Assembly: GCA_046760785.1 (NCBI GenBank)
Contig: JBHIET010000020.1
Location: 1-47,664 of the forward strand
Origin: JBHIET01 sp046760785
GTDB lineage: Bacteria; Chloroflexota; Anaerolineae; B4-G1
Reading direction: 5' to 3'
DNA: 47,664 bases
Shown: positions 39,714 to 47,629 of the stretch, piece after piece
Layout of the letters: each line of letters starts with the position of its first letter
Numbering within the stretch: position 1 is the first letter of the stretch
Notes under the pieces: generated by a model
Told to the model about the DNA's origin: nothing
What the model saw: the letters and a program-made list of their open reading frames with translations, nothing else
The model's database searches: none
Translations under genes and position numbers: made by a program

Positions 39714-42700
39714 TCACTCCTTCTCCCGCCCCGTGCAGTTTTCCAGCAGTCTCTCTGCTTCCTCCAGGTCCAACTGCGCCCCCAGTTCCTCGAACACCTG
39801 CATGGCTTGTCGGGCTAAGTCCCTCCCCGCTACCTTATCTCCTCGTTGCAGCCGCAACCGTCCCAATTCCAGGTGGGTCAGCGCGGTCTCGTACCGATTC
39901 TCCATCTCCGTCGCGAGCACCAGGGCCCGCTCCAGGCCATCCTCCGCTTGATCCAGTTCGCCCCGTTCCCGCCAGATGCGCCCCAGCACTCGCCAGGTTG
40001 GCCCCTCCTCCTGAGGGGTCTGTGCATACTCCAACGAGCGGAGAGCACCATCCAAGGCCTGGTCTACGTCCCCCCGTCCCAACGCCACTTCCGCCTTGTG
40101 GCGGTGTAGTTCAGCCATGAAGCGTTCCGAACCAATTTCCTCAAAGAGCGCCTGACTGCGCTCCAGGTATTCCTCCGCCCTGTCCCACCGTCCGTCCCGA
40201 ACATACGTCGCACCCAGGTTGTTGTGCAAAAGTGCCACCCCAAACATGATCCCGCGCTGCTCGGCAATGCGCAGCGCCGAACGGTATGCCTCTCGCGCCT
40301 CCTCCAGACGCCCCTGGGTCCGGTAAACCTCGCCCAGGTTCGTCGCCACCTCTGCCTGCCCCTCCGCGTAGCCGATTTGCTCGGCCAGCCTCATCGCAGC
40401 TACGTAATGCTCAATGGCCCGTGCCCACGAATCCCGATCGTGATAGGCCATAGCCAGGTTGTTATGTGCCTTCACCTGACCCAACAGATCGCCCCGCTCC
40501 TGACAGAGCGTTAGACTTCGCAAGCAGTATTCAATCGCTTCATCTATCTTGCCTAAGGACTGCAGAATCAGCCCCATTATGCGGTTCCCACGCGCCAGCA
40601 CGTTCTGTCGAGAGTCCCCATCCCAGGCGGTGGCGATATCCAGTCCACGCCTGCACCACTCAATAGCGTCGCTATGGCTGCCGAGCCGGTAGAACACCCC
40701 GCCTCCCATCAGATACAGGCCCGCTCCCTCCAAAGCCTCCGCGATACCGGGGATGTTCAATCCTCGTCTCAGCCACTTCAAAGCCAATCCGTAGTCTCCC
40801 TTGGCTTCACAGACATCGGCGGTCTCCCGATACAGCTCGGCCCGACGGCGATCCTGCTCCGGCGACGGGGGCTGCGTTTCGACGATCGTCCGCGCCTGCT
40901 CCAGGTGCCCCAGTGCCTCATCGTAGCGTCCGACAATCGCCAGCACCTCGCTCACCGCCTCGTGGGCATCCAGCCGCTCCTCTTCACACGGCTCGTCCAC
41001 TTCCGTCGCCGCCTGCAGCGCCCGCTCGAAGTGGGCGATGGCAGCCTCGTTGGCGTACTCCCGCTGTGCCTTACGGCCCGCCATTAACGAATAATTCAGC
41101 GCCTTGAACCAGCTCTGCCCGTGGAAGAAATGGTGGGCCAGGAAACCAGGGCGCTCGCTCAACGCCTCTCTGCCCTGCGTTTCAATGAATGCCCCCACGC
41201 GGCGGTGCAACTCGCGCCGTCTCGCGTAGGGGAGGCTCTCGTAGGCCACGTCCTGCGTCAGCGCGTGTCTGAACATGTAAACCGGCTCCGGGCCGGGCAT
41301 CTCCAGCAGCACTAAACCCAGCGTGCCCAAGCGGCCCATCCGTCGCTGCAACGTGCCGTCAAGATCGTCGTAGGGATAGACGCCGCCCAGCACCTGCATG
41401 CTGAAGACCCGCCCGATGACCGCAGCCACCTGGAGCACCCGCCGGTCAGTCTCCTCCAGGCGATCAATACGGCTCTGGATGACGCCGTGGATCGTATCGG
41501 GCACACCGGCCTGATCCGGATCGGCGACCAATGCCCAACGCCCGTTATCCCGCCTCAGCAGTTCGGCATCTATCAACGCCCGCACCACCTCTTCGGTGAA
41601 GAACGGGTTGCCCTGCGCCTTCCGCAGCACCGGTGCGATCAGTTGATCCGGCACCTCCTCTACGCCCAGTAGATCGGCGATCAGCGCCCGGACAGCGGTG
41701 CCGGGCAGCTCTTGCAGCACGATCTCCGCCGCGTGTTCGAACGTCCACCAGCGGTCGTCCAACCACTCCCTCGGACGGTGCAGGATCAGCACCACCGCCG
41801 GGCAGGAGGCCACGTTGCGCGCCACGTAGTCCAGCAACTCCAACGAGGTGGGGTCGGCCCAGTGGACGTCTTCGAGCACCAGTAGAAGCGGCTGCGTCTG
41901 AGCGTGGTGACGGATGAGCTCGAGCACGATGTCGAACAGCCGCTGCTGTCGCAGCCGAGGGTCCAGCGAAGCCGTCAGTTCCGTCTCGTCCGCATCCAGG
42001 TCCAACGGCTCAGCGACCAACGGCTCCCACCCAGCCATCCCAGCCGCCGCCAGCCCACGTGCCAACTGCCGCACCTGGATCGCCTTATCCGTTGCCGAGA
42101 TTCCCAACAGCGCGCGCAACACGTCGGCCCACGGCAGGTAGGGAATGTCGCCCCCGTAGGAAAGGCACGCCCCGGCGAGCACCCGCACGCCATGCCTGTG
42201 CGCCTGCTGCGCGATCTCCTGGGCCAGCCGGCTCTTACCCATCCCGGCCTCGCCACACACCGTCAGTACGCCCCCCGCGCCCTGGATTGCCCTATCCAGC
42301 AACCCCTGCGCCGTCTCCAGTTCGGCCTGACGGCCCACGACCCGTCCCTCGGCGACACCCAGCAGCGGGGGCAACTGCACCAGTCCGGCCACCTGCGCGT
42401 GGGATACCGGCTCGCGTTTACCTTTGACGTGGATAACCGGCCGGGGACGCAACTCGAACCGCTTGCCCAGGTAGCGGGCTGTGGAGTCGGCAACCAGAAT
42501 CTCCCCCTCAGCGGCCGCTGCCATCAAGCGGGCGGCCAGGTTGACCAGGTCGCCCATCACGGTGTACTCCCAGCGCCTGGACGAACCGATGCTCCCGGCG
42601 AAGACAAACCCTGTGGTGATGCCGATGGCCTGTCGGAAGAGCGGACGCTGCAAACCCGGCACCTCACCGACCAGTGCCTCTACCTCCTGGTTGACCTCGG

Positions 42701-43895
42701 CGAGCGCATCCCGCATCTCCAGCGCCGCGCGCACCGCCCGCTCAGGATCGTCAGCATGGCTCTTGGGCGCACCGAAGGTGATGAAAAGATGCGGCCCGCT
42801 CGGACCAGCCCCGACTTTGTGCAGCACCCCCTCGTACCGCTCGACCACCCCGCGCATGGCCAGGAAGTGGCGATTGACGACCTCGGTGAGCAGATCCCCC
42901 CGCTCAGCTCCCAGCGCTTCGACCAGACTGTTAGCCCCCCGCAGGTCGGCGAAGGCGGTCGTCACCCACCGGTGATCGCTTTCGACGCCGACCTCTTGGG
43001 GCGAGGAAACCAGCTTTTCCAGCAAGCCAGGTGACAGGTAGGGGACCAGATCATCCAGTCGTGCCAGCAGCCAGCGCAGCGTCGCGTGAGGGGGGAGGTC
43101 TGGCGGCGCGAGGCGCAGATCGGGGCGCTCGACCGCTCTGGGGCGCGGCTCTGCCCGGCGCAACTCGAAGAAGCCTTCCTCACCCCCGGGAGTGACAGTG
43201 AGGTCAGCGCCGGCCAACTCGCGCGTGGTGCGGGCGACGAAAATCTGACCGGCCTGCGCCAGATGCTCGGCCTGGCCCGCTGTCGCCAGCGCCGGCCCCA
43301 TCACGGTGTACTCGGCGTGGTCGGAAGTGCCCAGGCTGACCATGAGCGCATCACCACTGCCCAGACCGATGGACATACGGAGCGGGAAATGGCCCAGTGA
43401 GGTCTCCACATGGGCGAAACGCTCTCGCATCGCCTGCTGCATCTCCCAGGCAGCGCGACAGGCACGCGCGGCGTGCTCCTCCCCCTGGTAGAAACTGAGC
43501 GCCGCATCGCCCGCGAACTTCAGCAGATCGCCGCCGTATGCCACGGCGACGCCGTTCACCACTTCGAGGAAGCGATTGACGATCAGGGTGATCTCCTCGG
43601 CCCCTTCGCGGCCGTGCTCCTGGGAAAAGCGCTCCGTCAACGCGCTGAAGCCGGAGACGTCAGCGAAAAGCACCGTGCCGTAGCGGAACGCACCCCGGCC
43701 GATCTGCACCTCCCGATCATCAACCAGGACGGCCCTCGGGAGATAGGTGCCCACGGTCGAGAGCAGCGCTTGCAGGTGAGAGACGCAGTCCGCGAGGCCG
43801 TCTGGGGAAAGGGGCAGTTCAACCCGCTCCCGCCAACCGGGCGGCATGTAGCACTCCAGTCGCTCCAGTTCGCCAGGTGTCACTCTGTCGGACAC
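39714..43895 (-). CDS. Tandem adenylate cyclase domains with AAA ATPase and TPR repeats
   Basis: A 1,393-residue cytosolic protein. Cyclase domain 1 (about 70-250) has both metal aspartates, Asp79 (LFADVSGF) and Asp130 (LLKFAGDAAL), but GPALATAGQAE replaces the Asn-Arg block. Domain 2 (about 310-490) has Asp317 (FADLRGAN), lacks the second aspartate (KVGAGPSGPHLF), and keeps Lys360, Thr445 and Asn452/Arg456 (YTVMGDLVNLAARLM). Together they can make one adenylate-type active site. The ATPase has Walker A CGEAGMGKSRLA (about 548) and Walker B LLLVLEDVHWAD (about 670), followed by about 12 TPR-like helical pairs (about 930-1380). This is the known CyaA-like AAA-TPR architecture of large bacterial sensors. 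It starts at GTG 43895 with AGGGA upstream. It is followed six bases later by the C25 protease gene. Confidence 0.9.
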   Translation of the reverse strand: MSDRVTPGELERLECYMPPGWRERVELPLSPDGLADCVSHLQALLSTVGTYLPRAVLVDDREVQIGRGAFRYGTVLFADVSGFSALTERFSQEHGREGAEEITLIVNRFLEVVNGVAVAYGGDLLKFAGDAALSFYQGEEHAARACRAAWEMQQAMRERFAHVETSLGHFPLRMSIGLGSGDALMVSLGTSDHAEYTVMGPALATAGQAEHLAQAGQIFVARTTRELAGADLTVTPGGEEGFFELRRAEPRPRAVERPDLRLAPPDLPPHATLRWLLARLDDLVPYLSPGLLEKLVSSPQEVGVESDHRWVTTAFADLRGANSLVEALGAERGDLLTEVVNRHFLAMRGVVERYEGVLHKVGAGPSGPHLFITFGAPKSHADDPERAVRAALEMRDALAEVNQEVEALVGEVPGLQRPLFRQAIGITTGFVFAGSIGSSRRWEYTVMGDLVNLAARLMAAAAEGEILVADSTARYLGKRFELRPRPVIHVKGKREPVSHAQVAGLVQLPPLLGVAEGRVVGRQAELETAQGLLDRAIQGAGGVLTVCGEAGMGKSRLAQEIAQQAHRHGVRVLAGACLSYGGDIPYLPWADVLRALLGISATDKAIQVRQLARGLAAAGMAGWEPLVAEPLDLDADETELTASLDPRLRQQRLFDIVLELIRHHAQTQPLLLVLEDVHWADPTSLELLDYVARNVASCPAVVLILHRPREWLDDRWWTFEHAAEIVLQELPGTAVRALIADLLGVEEVPDQLIAPVLRKAQGNPFFTEEVVRALIDAELLRRDNGRWALVADPDQAGVPDTIHGVIQSRIDRLEETDRRVLQVAAVIGRVFSMQVLGGVYPYDDLDGTLQRRMGRLGTLGLVLLEMPGPEPVYMFRHALTQDVAYESLPYARRRELHRRVGAFIETQGREALSERPGFLAHHFFHGQSWFKALNYSLMAGRKAQREYANEAAIAHFERALQAATEVDEPCEEERLDAHEAVSEVLAIVGRYDEALGHLEQARTIVETQPPSPEQDRRRAELYRETADVCEAKGDYGLALKWLRRGLNIPGIAEALEGAGLYLMGGGVFYRLGSHSDAIEWCRRGLDIATAWDGDSRQNVLARGNRIMGLILQSLGKIDEAIEYCLRSLTLCQERGDLLGQVKAHNNLAMAYHDRDSWARAIEHYVAAMRLAEQIGYAEGQAEVATNLGEVYRTQGRLEEAREAYRSALRIAEQRGIMFGVALLHNNLGATYVRDGRWDRAEEYLERSQALFEEIGSERFMAELHRHKAEVALGRGDVDQALDGALRSLEYAQTPQEEGPTWRVLGRIWRERGELDQAEDGLERALVLATEMENRYETALTHLELGRLRLQRGDKVAGRDLARQAMQVFEELGAQLDLEEAERLLENCTGREKE

Positions 43896-43905
43896 GAGGA
43901 ATCCC

Positions 43906-44142
43906 TCATACGTTCCACAGGCCGCTGGCGCAACACCCTCTCAACTCTCCGTGCAGTGCCTGCGCGGCAGCAAACTCAAAAGGCACATCCTCTGGCAAGA
44001 GCCAAAACTCCTCCAGCCAGCGGTTGCCGCTCGTCTGTTCGTAGACATGTGCCTGGATGAGCACCCAGCTAGGAAGGCGAAGGCCACCCCAAAACTGCGG
44101 TCGGCCACACTTTCGGCGCCGACCACGCCCCGCATCACCCAC
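43906..44142 (-). CDS. Short unrecognised open frame, possible gene remnant
   Basis: About 78 residues from GTG 44142. The C-terminal part (GLRLPSWVLIQAHVYEQTSG, then NRWLEEFWLLPEDVPFEF) reads like a real protein, whereas the N-terminus (GDAGRGRRRKCGRPQ) may be partial; one CxxC-like half is possible. I cannot name it. There is no ribosome binding site. The frame remains open upstream into the fusion gene, so a truncated gene is likely. Confidence 0.35.
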   Translation of the reverse strand: MGDAGRGRRRKCGRPQFWGGLRLPSWVLIQAHVYEQTSGNRWLEEFWLLPEDVPFEFAAAQALHGELRGCCASGLWNV

Positions 44143-44212
44143 CAGCCGATGCGCAGTATACGCTTCCGGTGGCGTGAAGCAGCAATCCCAACGCAGAATC
44201 GGCTTCCACGGT

Positions 44213-45073
44213 CTAATCCATCGCGGACATGTACTGAACGATCTTGCGGCTAAAGACCTCGACATCGTCCAGATTCTCCTGAATCGTCTGATACACTGCG
44301 GTTAACGCCAGGTCGAGGTATCCATGCACGAGGACATTACGCAACCCCACTGCCTGCACCAGACGCCGAGCCAGAGGCTCAGTGATTATGCCTGCTTCGG
44401 CCAATATCAGCGGAATCTCGCCCCGATTCTTCGGCTTGCGGAGTCCCAGCGCGGCAATGAAGTGGTTGCCGATGTCCGTGATGGCCTCGATGCAGGTCTG
44501 CAATTCGTACAAAGTGGCACCGCGCTTGTCCTCGTCGGCCCGTAGTTCGGCTAGGCTCAGTGCGCGGCGGGACTTAAGATGGGCCAGCGTAACGTCAATA
44601 TAGGCCAGGCGCTCGTTGACCGTTCTTTCGTCAATCATCTCCCCGCTCCTCTCCCCCATCCTCCCGGCCATAATCCGCGCCCGAAGCAGGCGATGGCGTG
44701 TCTGCTCCAGTGGACGCTCATCGAAGTAATCGCGCAAAGCTCTGGTCTCAACGGTCACACGCTGCCGCTCGTCTGCACAGTACAGTAGCCGCCCGGTGAT
44801 AATCTGGTAAGCTAGCACAGGCGAAGCGTCGTTGAGGTATACCAGATCGACACTGCCATCCCCAAGAACCTGCCTCAGATCAAGTAGCAGAGAGGCATAG
44901 ACCTTCACTCGCCGCGCACGGTCAGGCTCATCCAGATAAACAGCGACGTCAACGTCGCTCAGAGGCGTGCGTTGCTCCCGCACCGCCGAGCCGAAAAGGT
45001 AGACCAGCGTCACGGGATATGGGCAGCGGCGAATATATTCCTCAAGCGTCTGCCCGAACCTTCTGCGTTCCAC
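44213..45073 (-). CDS. Single-chain MntA-HepT fusion (nucleotidyltransferase-HEPN)
   Basis: A 286-residue fusion. The N-terminal half is a minimal nucleotidyltransferase with GSX10DXD complete (LFGSAVREQRTPLSDVDVAV, about 26-45) and the third acid in DGSVDLVYLND. After a linker (about 125-145) the C-terminal half is a HEPN domain of the HepT type with RNVLVHGY (RX4HXY, about 246-253). So antitoxin and toxin functions of a type VII system occur in one polypeptide, with all motif residues retained. The start is GTG at 45073. It lies 10 bases after the adenosine-specific kinase gene and was probably transcribed with it. What it targets is unknown; intact toxin motifs in a fused form suggest a self-modified, regulated RNase. 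Confidence 0.88.
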   Translation of the reverse strand: MERRRFGQTLEEYIRRCPYPVTLVYLFGSAVREQRTPLSDVDVAVYLDEPDRARRVKVYASLLLDLRQVLGDGSVDLVYLNDASPVLAYQIITGRLLYCADERQRVTVETRALRDYFDERPLEQTRHRLLRARIMAGRMGERSGEMIDERTVNERLAYIDVTLAHLKSRRALSLAELRADEDKRGATLYELQTCIEAITDIGNHFIAALGLRKPKNRGEIPLILAEAGIITEPLARRLVQAVGLRNVLVHGYLDLALTAVYQTIQENLDDVEVFSRKIVQYMSAMD

Positions 45074-45083
45074 GCCTTACGCC

Positions 45084-45569
45084 TCACAGCTTGTAACCGA
45101 TCGTGCGCAAGAAGTCCTTGCGCTTCTCGACGTCCTCCTCCGTCTCGACTCCCCTGGTCTTGACGCCATCCACCACGCCGAGGATGCCTCGCCCCTGCTC
45201 CGTCTCGGCGAGGATGACCTCCACCGGGTTCGCCGTGGCGCAGAAGATGCGGCACACCTCGGGCACCATCTTGACCGCATTCAGCACGTTGACGGGGTAG
45301 AAGCCTTCGCGCAGAAAGACGATAAAACTGTGCCCCGCGCTCAGCGCCAGCGCGTTCCGCTTCGCCAGTTCGAGCAACTCATCGTCACTACCGCTGGCAC
45401 GCACCAACGCCGGGTCGGACGATTCGCAGAAGGCCAGTCCGAACTTGATGCCGGGCACGGCACACACCAGTGCCTCGTGCAAATCCTCCACCGTCTTGAT
45501 GAAATGCGATTGGCCCAGAATGAGATTCACGGCCTCCGGCTTCTCAATCTGCACTACCGTGAGTTCCAT
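45084..45569 (-). CDS. Adenosine-specific kinase family protein (DUF355)
   Basis: A 161-residue protein of the PF04008 family, named adenosine-specific kinase from structural work on an archaeal member. Family blocks are clear: VNLILGQSHFIKTVEDLHEA, GIKFGLAFCESSDPALVR, LSAGHSFIVFLREGFYPVNV, VCRIFCATANPVEVILAETE and GRGILGVVDGVK. The biochemical role in bacteria is not established. GAGAGGTGA precedes the ATG. It is followed by the MNT-HEPN fusion gene 10 bases later. AMP-related chemistry in both products (adenosine phosphorylation, AMP transfer) may be a coincidence or a functional link. Confidence 0.9.
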   Translation of the reverse strand: MELTVVQIEKPEAVNLILGQSHFIKTVEDLHEALVCAVPGIKFGLAFCESSDPALVRASGSDDELLELAKRNALALSAGHSFIVFLREGFYPVNVLNAVKMVPEVCRIFCATANPVEVILAETEQGRGILGVVDGVKTRGVETEEDVEKRKDFLRTIGYKL

Positions 45570-45686
45570 CGTTCACCTCTCGCTTTCCTTCATAGAGCAA
45601 CCTACTAAAAAGAGAACGGCGATGGTTTCGAGGTCTTCCGTCACCACCGCCCTTCACACCCACCAGAACCATACCTCAAATTACTG

Positions 45687-45727
45687 ACACATCGCCGCTC
45701 AGCCATCACCTGCCGAGGGCGATGTGT
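45687..45727 (-). terminator. Hairpin between the CheY-like gene and the kinase gene
   Basis: ACACATCGCC (45687-45696) pairs with GGCGATGTGT (45718-45727) around a 21-base loop. It lies 52 bases after the CheY-like stop and may terminate that gene; no T-run is visible. Confidence 0.45.
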
Positions 45728-45778
45728 TCAGCTATTAAGAATAGGTCCGCAGGAAAGCAATCTCACGAACCGTCGGGC

Positions 45779-46165
45779 TCAGGCTTCGAGTCCCAACACC
45801 TTGTTCACGCTTTGCAGTAGTTCCTGCGGGCCGAACGGCTTGGTTACGTAGTCGTCCACTTTGGCGATGTGAAGGCCCAACACCTTATCAATGCTCTGTG
45901 CCTTAGCCGTGACGACGACCACTGGGATACCCTTCAGTTCGTCGTCGGCCTTCATCTGCTGGTAGACCTCCCAGCCGTCCATGTCCGGCATCATCAGGTC
46001 CAGCAGCACCAGATCCGGTTTGAGCTTGCGCACTGTCTCCAGACCCTCCCGGCCACCGACAGCGCCGACGAGGTCAAACCCCTTGCGTCCGAGAATGAGT
46101 TTGACCAGGTCGATCATCTCAGGCTCGTCCTCAATGCAGACGACTACTTTCTTCTTCTGTGCCAT
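45779..46165 (-). CDS. CheY-like single-domain response regulator
   Basis: A 128-residue stand-alone receiver domain. All switching residues are present: Glu12/Asp13 (CIEDEPEM), phospho-acceptor Asp56 (LLDLMMPDMDGW), Thr86 (VVVTAKAQ) and Lys109 (VTKPFGP). The ATG at 46165 is chosen for GGAGG upstream (46174-46178); an earlier in-frame start adds MRKREEHC. There is no histidine kinase or output domain near it. It would act by protein contact with an unseen partner. Confidence 0.95.
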   Translation of the reverse strand: MAQKKKVVVCIEDEPEMIDLVKLILGRKGFDLVGAVGGREGLETVRKLKPDLVLLDLMMPDMDGWEVYQQMKADDELKGIPVVVVTAKAQSIDKVLGLHIAKVDDYVTKPFGPQELLQSVNKVLGLEA

Positions 46166-46303
46166 GCAGTGTTCCTCCCTTTTCCGCACCTCGCTGGCAA
46201 ACTCTCACATAACCAAGACATTAACATCATGGCTGATATTGTTGTACTTTAGTGTACCACTATCTTGCTTTCAAGTCAAATGGCCTGGTGATTACCCACA
46301 TCT

Positions 46304-46374
46304 TACCGCAAAGCACGCAAAGAGCGCAAAGGGAATCAAAAAAGGTTTCTTTGCGGCCTTCGCGCTCTTTGCGG
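46304..46374. repeat. ACCGCAAAG-type dispersed palindrome
   Basis: ACCGCAAAGCACGCAAAGAG on the left is complemented imperfectly by CGCGCTCTTTGCGGT on the right. The period-9 AGCGCAAAG motif produces open frames in several frames, none of them real. Confidence 0.75.
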
Positions 46375-46423
46375 TTCAAAGAAAACGCTGTCATTGCCCT
46401 GTGTTCTGACATGCTGAGCCGCT

Positions 46424-46475
46424 CGCTTGGTTTCGATATACTGCTCCCTCTGGTCGCAGCTACTCAACCAGCGCT
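46424..46475. repeat. Second copy of the CTTGGTTTCGAT..CTACTCAACCAGCG repeat
   Basis: CGCTTGGTTTCGATA (46424-46438) and GCTACTCAACCAGCGCT (46459-46475) match the right arm of 14612-14802 with a 2-base shorter gap. The left arm is missing here. Confidence 0.75.
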
Positions 46476-46529
46476 CGCTCGCCCAATACTGCATCCAGCC
46501 TGAGCAATAACCTCGCTCATAATAAGCCG

Positions 46530-46550
46530 AGGCCCCCTGTTGCGGGGCCT
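46530..46550. terminator. GC-rich hairpin
   Basis: AGGCCCC pairs with GGGGCCT around a 7-base loop, at the 3' edge of the pseudogene region. No clear T-run on either strand. Confidence 0.4.
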
Positions 46551-46554
46551 GACT

Positions 46555-46800
46555 TGCATGGCAGACAAAGTATGTTCATCAAAAGGCCCCTCCTCGTAAG
46601 AGAGCGTGACGGTGATCGCTCTGCTGTAAAGTGAAGTCCGGGACGTACACCTCGTCCTGATAAGCCTCCAGTGCAAACGATTGTCCGGCGAACGTGAAGC
46701 CCCCCGGCCTTTCGGCGACGGGGATGTCGGGGGTGTGGACGAGGACGGTGGTCTCCGTAACCGCCCCGGCCGGAATCTCGAGGGTGGTGGTCAGTGGCCT
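46555..46800 (-). pseudogene. Relic of a surface-protein beta domain
   Basis: Read in two frames on the minus strand, the DNA gives TTTLEIPAGAVTETTVLVHT, PGGFTFAGQSFALEAYQDEV, YVPDFTLQQ, and then, after a frameshift near 46622, AITVTLSYEEGPFDEHTLSA. This is the pattern of the IPAGAVTETT-type beta-sandwich domains seen in large secreted proteins of this phylum. There is no start, and the frame is broken. It is joined directly to the truncated nucleotidyltransferase, whose own frame runs through it to 46517 as a chance extension. Confidence 0.65.
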
Positions 46801-47110
46801 GGATATGGGCCGCCAGTTCAGCCGGCGTCATCCACACAGCGCATACAAGGGTATGGACTCCCCTCTCCACTTCGATCTTTTCCAACACGCGCGGGGATAA
46901 CGGAGACAACCCCTCAATCACCACGATGAGATCAATGTCGCTCTCCAAAGAGTCGTAGGGTCGCGCTTCACCTCGGGCGAGGCTGCCGAAGAGCAACACA
47001 CCCCGCAGCCGGTCACCATACCGCTCTGCGATCCGGCCACAATAGGCACGGATGTCATCTTGATACCCGGCCTCGAAGCGCTCTAAGTGCCTCAATCTGA
47101 GCTTCGACAT
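46798..47110 (-). pseudogene. Truncated nucleotidyltransferase
   Basis: The N-terminal 105 residues of an NTase: MSKLRLRHLERFEAGYQDDI, then GVLLFGSLARGEARPYDSLE and SDIDLIVVIEG carry the GS..DID active site with a slightly long spacer. PRVLEKIEVERGVHTLVCAV follows, then WMTPAELAAHIQA, where the normal protein is lost. The C-terminal 40-80 residues expected of the family are replaced by the beta-domain relic. It overlaps the HEPN frame by about 56 bases, so this was an HEPN-NTase pair in the order toxin-first. Confidence 0.7.
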
Positions 47111-47629
47111 CGCGCACAACCTCGACGATCTCCTCTACCTCATTCAGACGGTGGAAGTGACACACTGCGGACATGCCCTGGAGAAAGTGATCCATCAGCA
47201 AGGACACCAACTCGTCATCGTAAATCTCATCGGGCAAGATGATCCGCTCGGCCGTCTCCCAGCCATAGCGGGGCATCGTCCCCTGCCCCCCGAAGACAGA
47301 GCTCCAGGTGATGATCTCGACTAACAGCTCGATCTGCGCCTGATTGAGACCAAGCCGCTGAATCTCGCCTGGATACTCCGCTTGATCTGGAGTGACGGCG
47401 CGTGGGTACGCTTGATCTCTTTGCCCAGAAAGACCAGAATGGACTTGACGGCCCGCTCCAGGCTTTGCTGGCAATGGAGTACGCAGGCGCTGTAGTCACC
47501 AATACGAAAGGTCTGCAGCGCGGTTCGCAGCTCCAGCAAAGCCAACCGCATCCAGTCCCTGGTCTTCTGAAAGTTGGTCACGTCTTCCGCCTGATATTTA
47601 CCATACAGGGAGAGCCTTTCGCAATTCAA
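47055..47629 (-). pseudogene. HEPN-domain protein with a frameshift
   Basis: Two frames together make one HEPN protein. The first (from TTG 47629, or ATG 47551) has DWMRLALLELRTALQTFRIG, DYSACVLHCQQSLERAVKSI and LVFLGKEIKRTH. The second continues AVTPDQAEYPGEIQRLGLNQ, RYGWETAERIILPDEIYDDE and LVSLLMDHFLQGMSAVCHFH. The change of frame is near 47398-47402 (one base missing). The layout is that of the PF05168 HEPN family, usually paired with a nucleotidyltransferase, as here. A decayed gene is most likely because the partner is also truncated, but a sequencing error is possible. Confidence 0.7.

Larger units (their letters stand above)
46166..46516. other. Intergenic region rich in dispersed repeats
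   Basis: No gene. It holds the palindromes at 46304-46374 and 46424-46475. The minus-strand sequence TTGAAA..TAAAGT near 46260-46285 could be a promoter for the CheY-like gene, with low confidence. Confidence 0.5.

Noticed and set aside
36939..43034. Long plus-strand frames opposite the C25 protease and cyclase genes (36939-38141, 41904-43034)
   Set aside because: Antisense shadows of well-supported genes with no family resemblance.
46261..46409. Small protein frames such as LTAKHAKSAKG in several frames
   Set aside because: They arise from the period-9 dispersed repeat, occur in more than one frame and lack ribosome binding sites.
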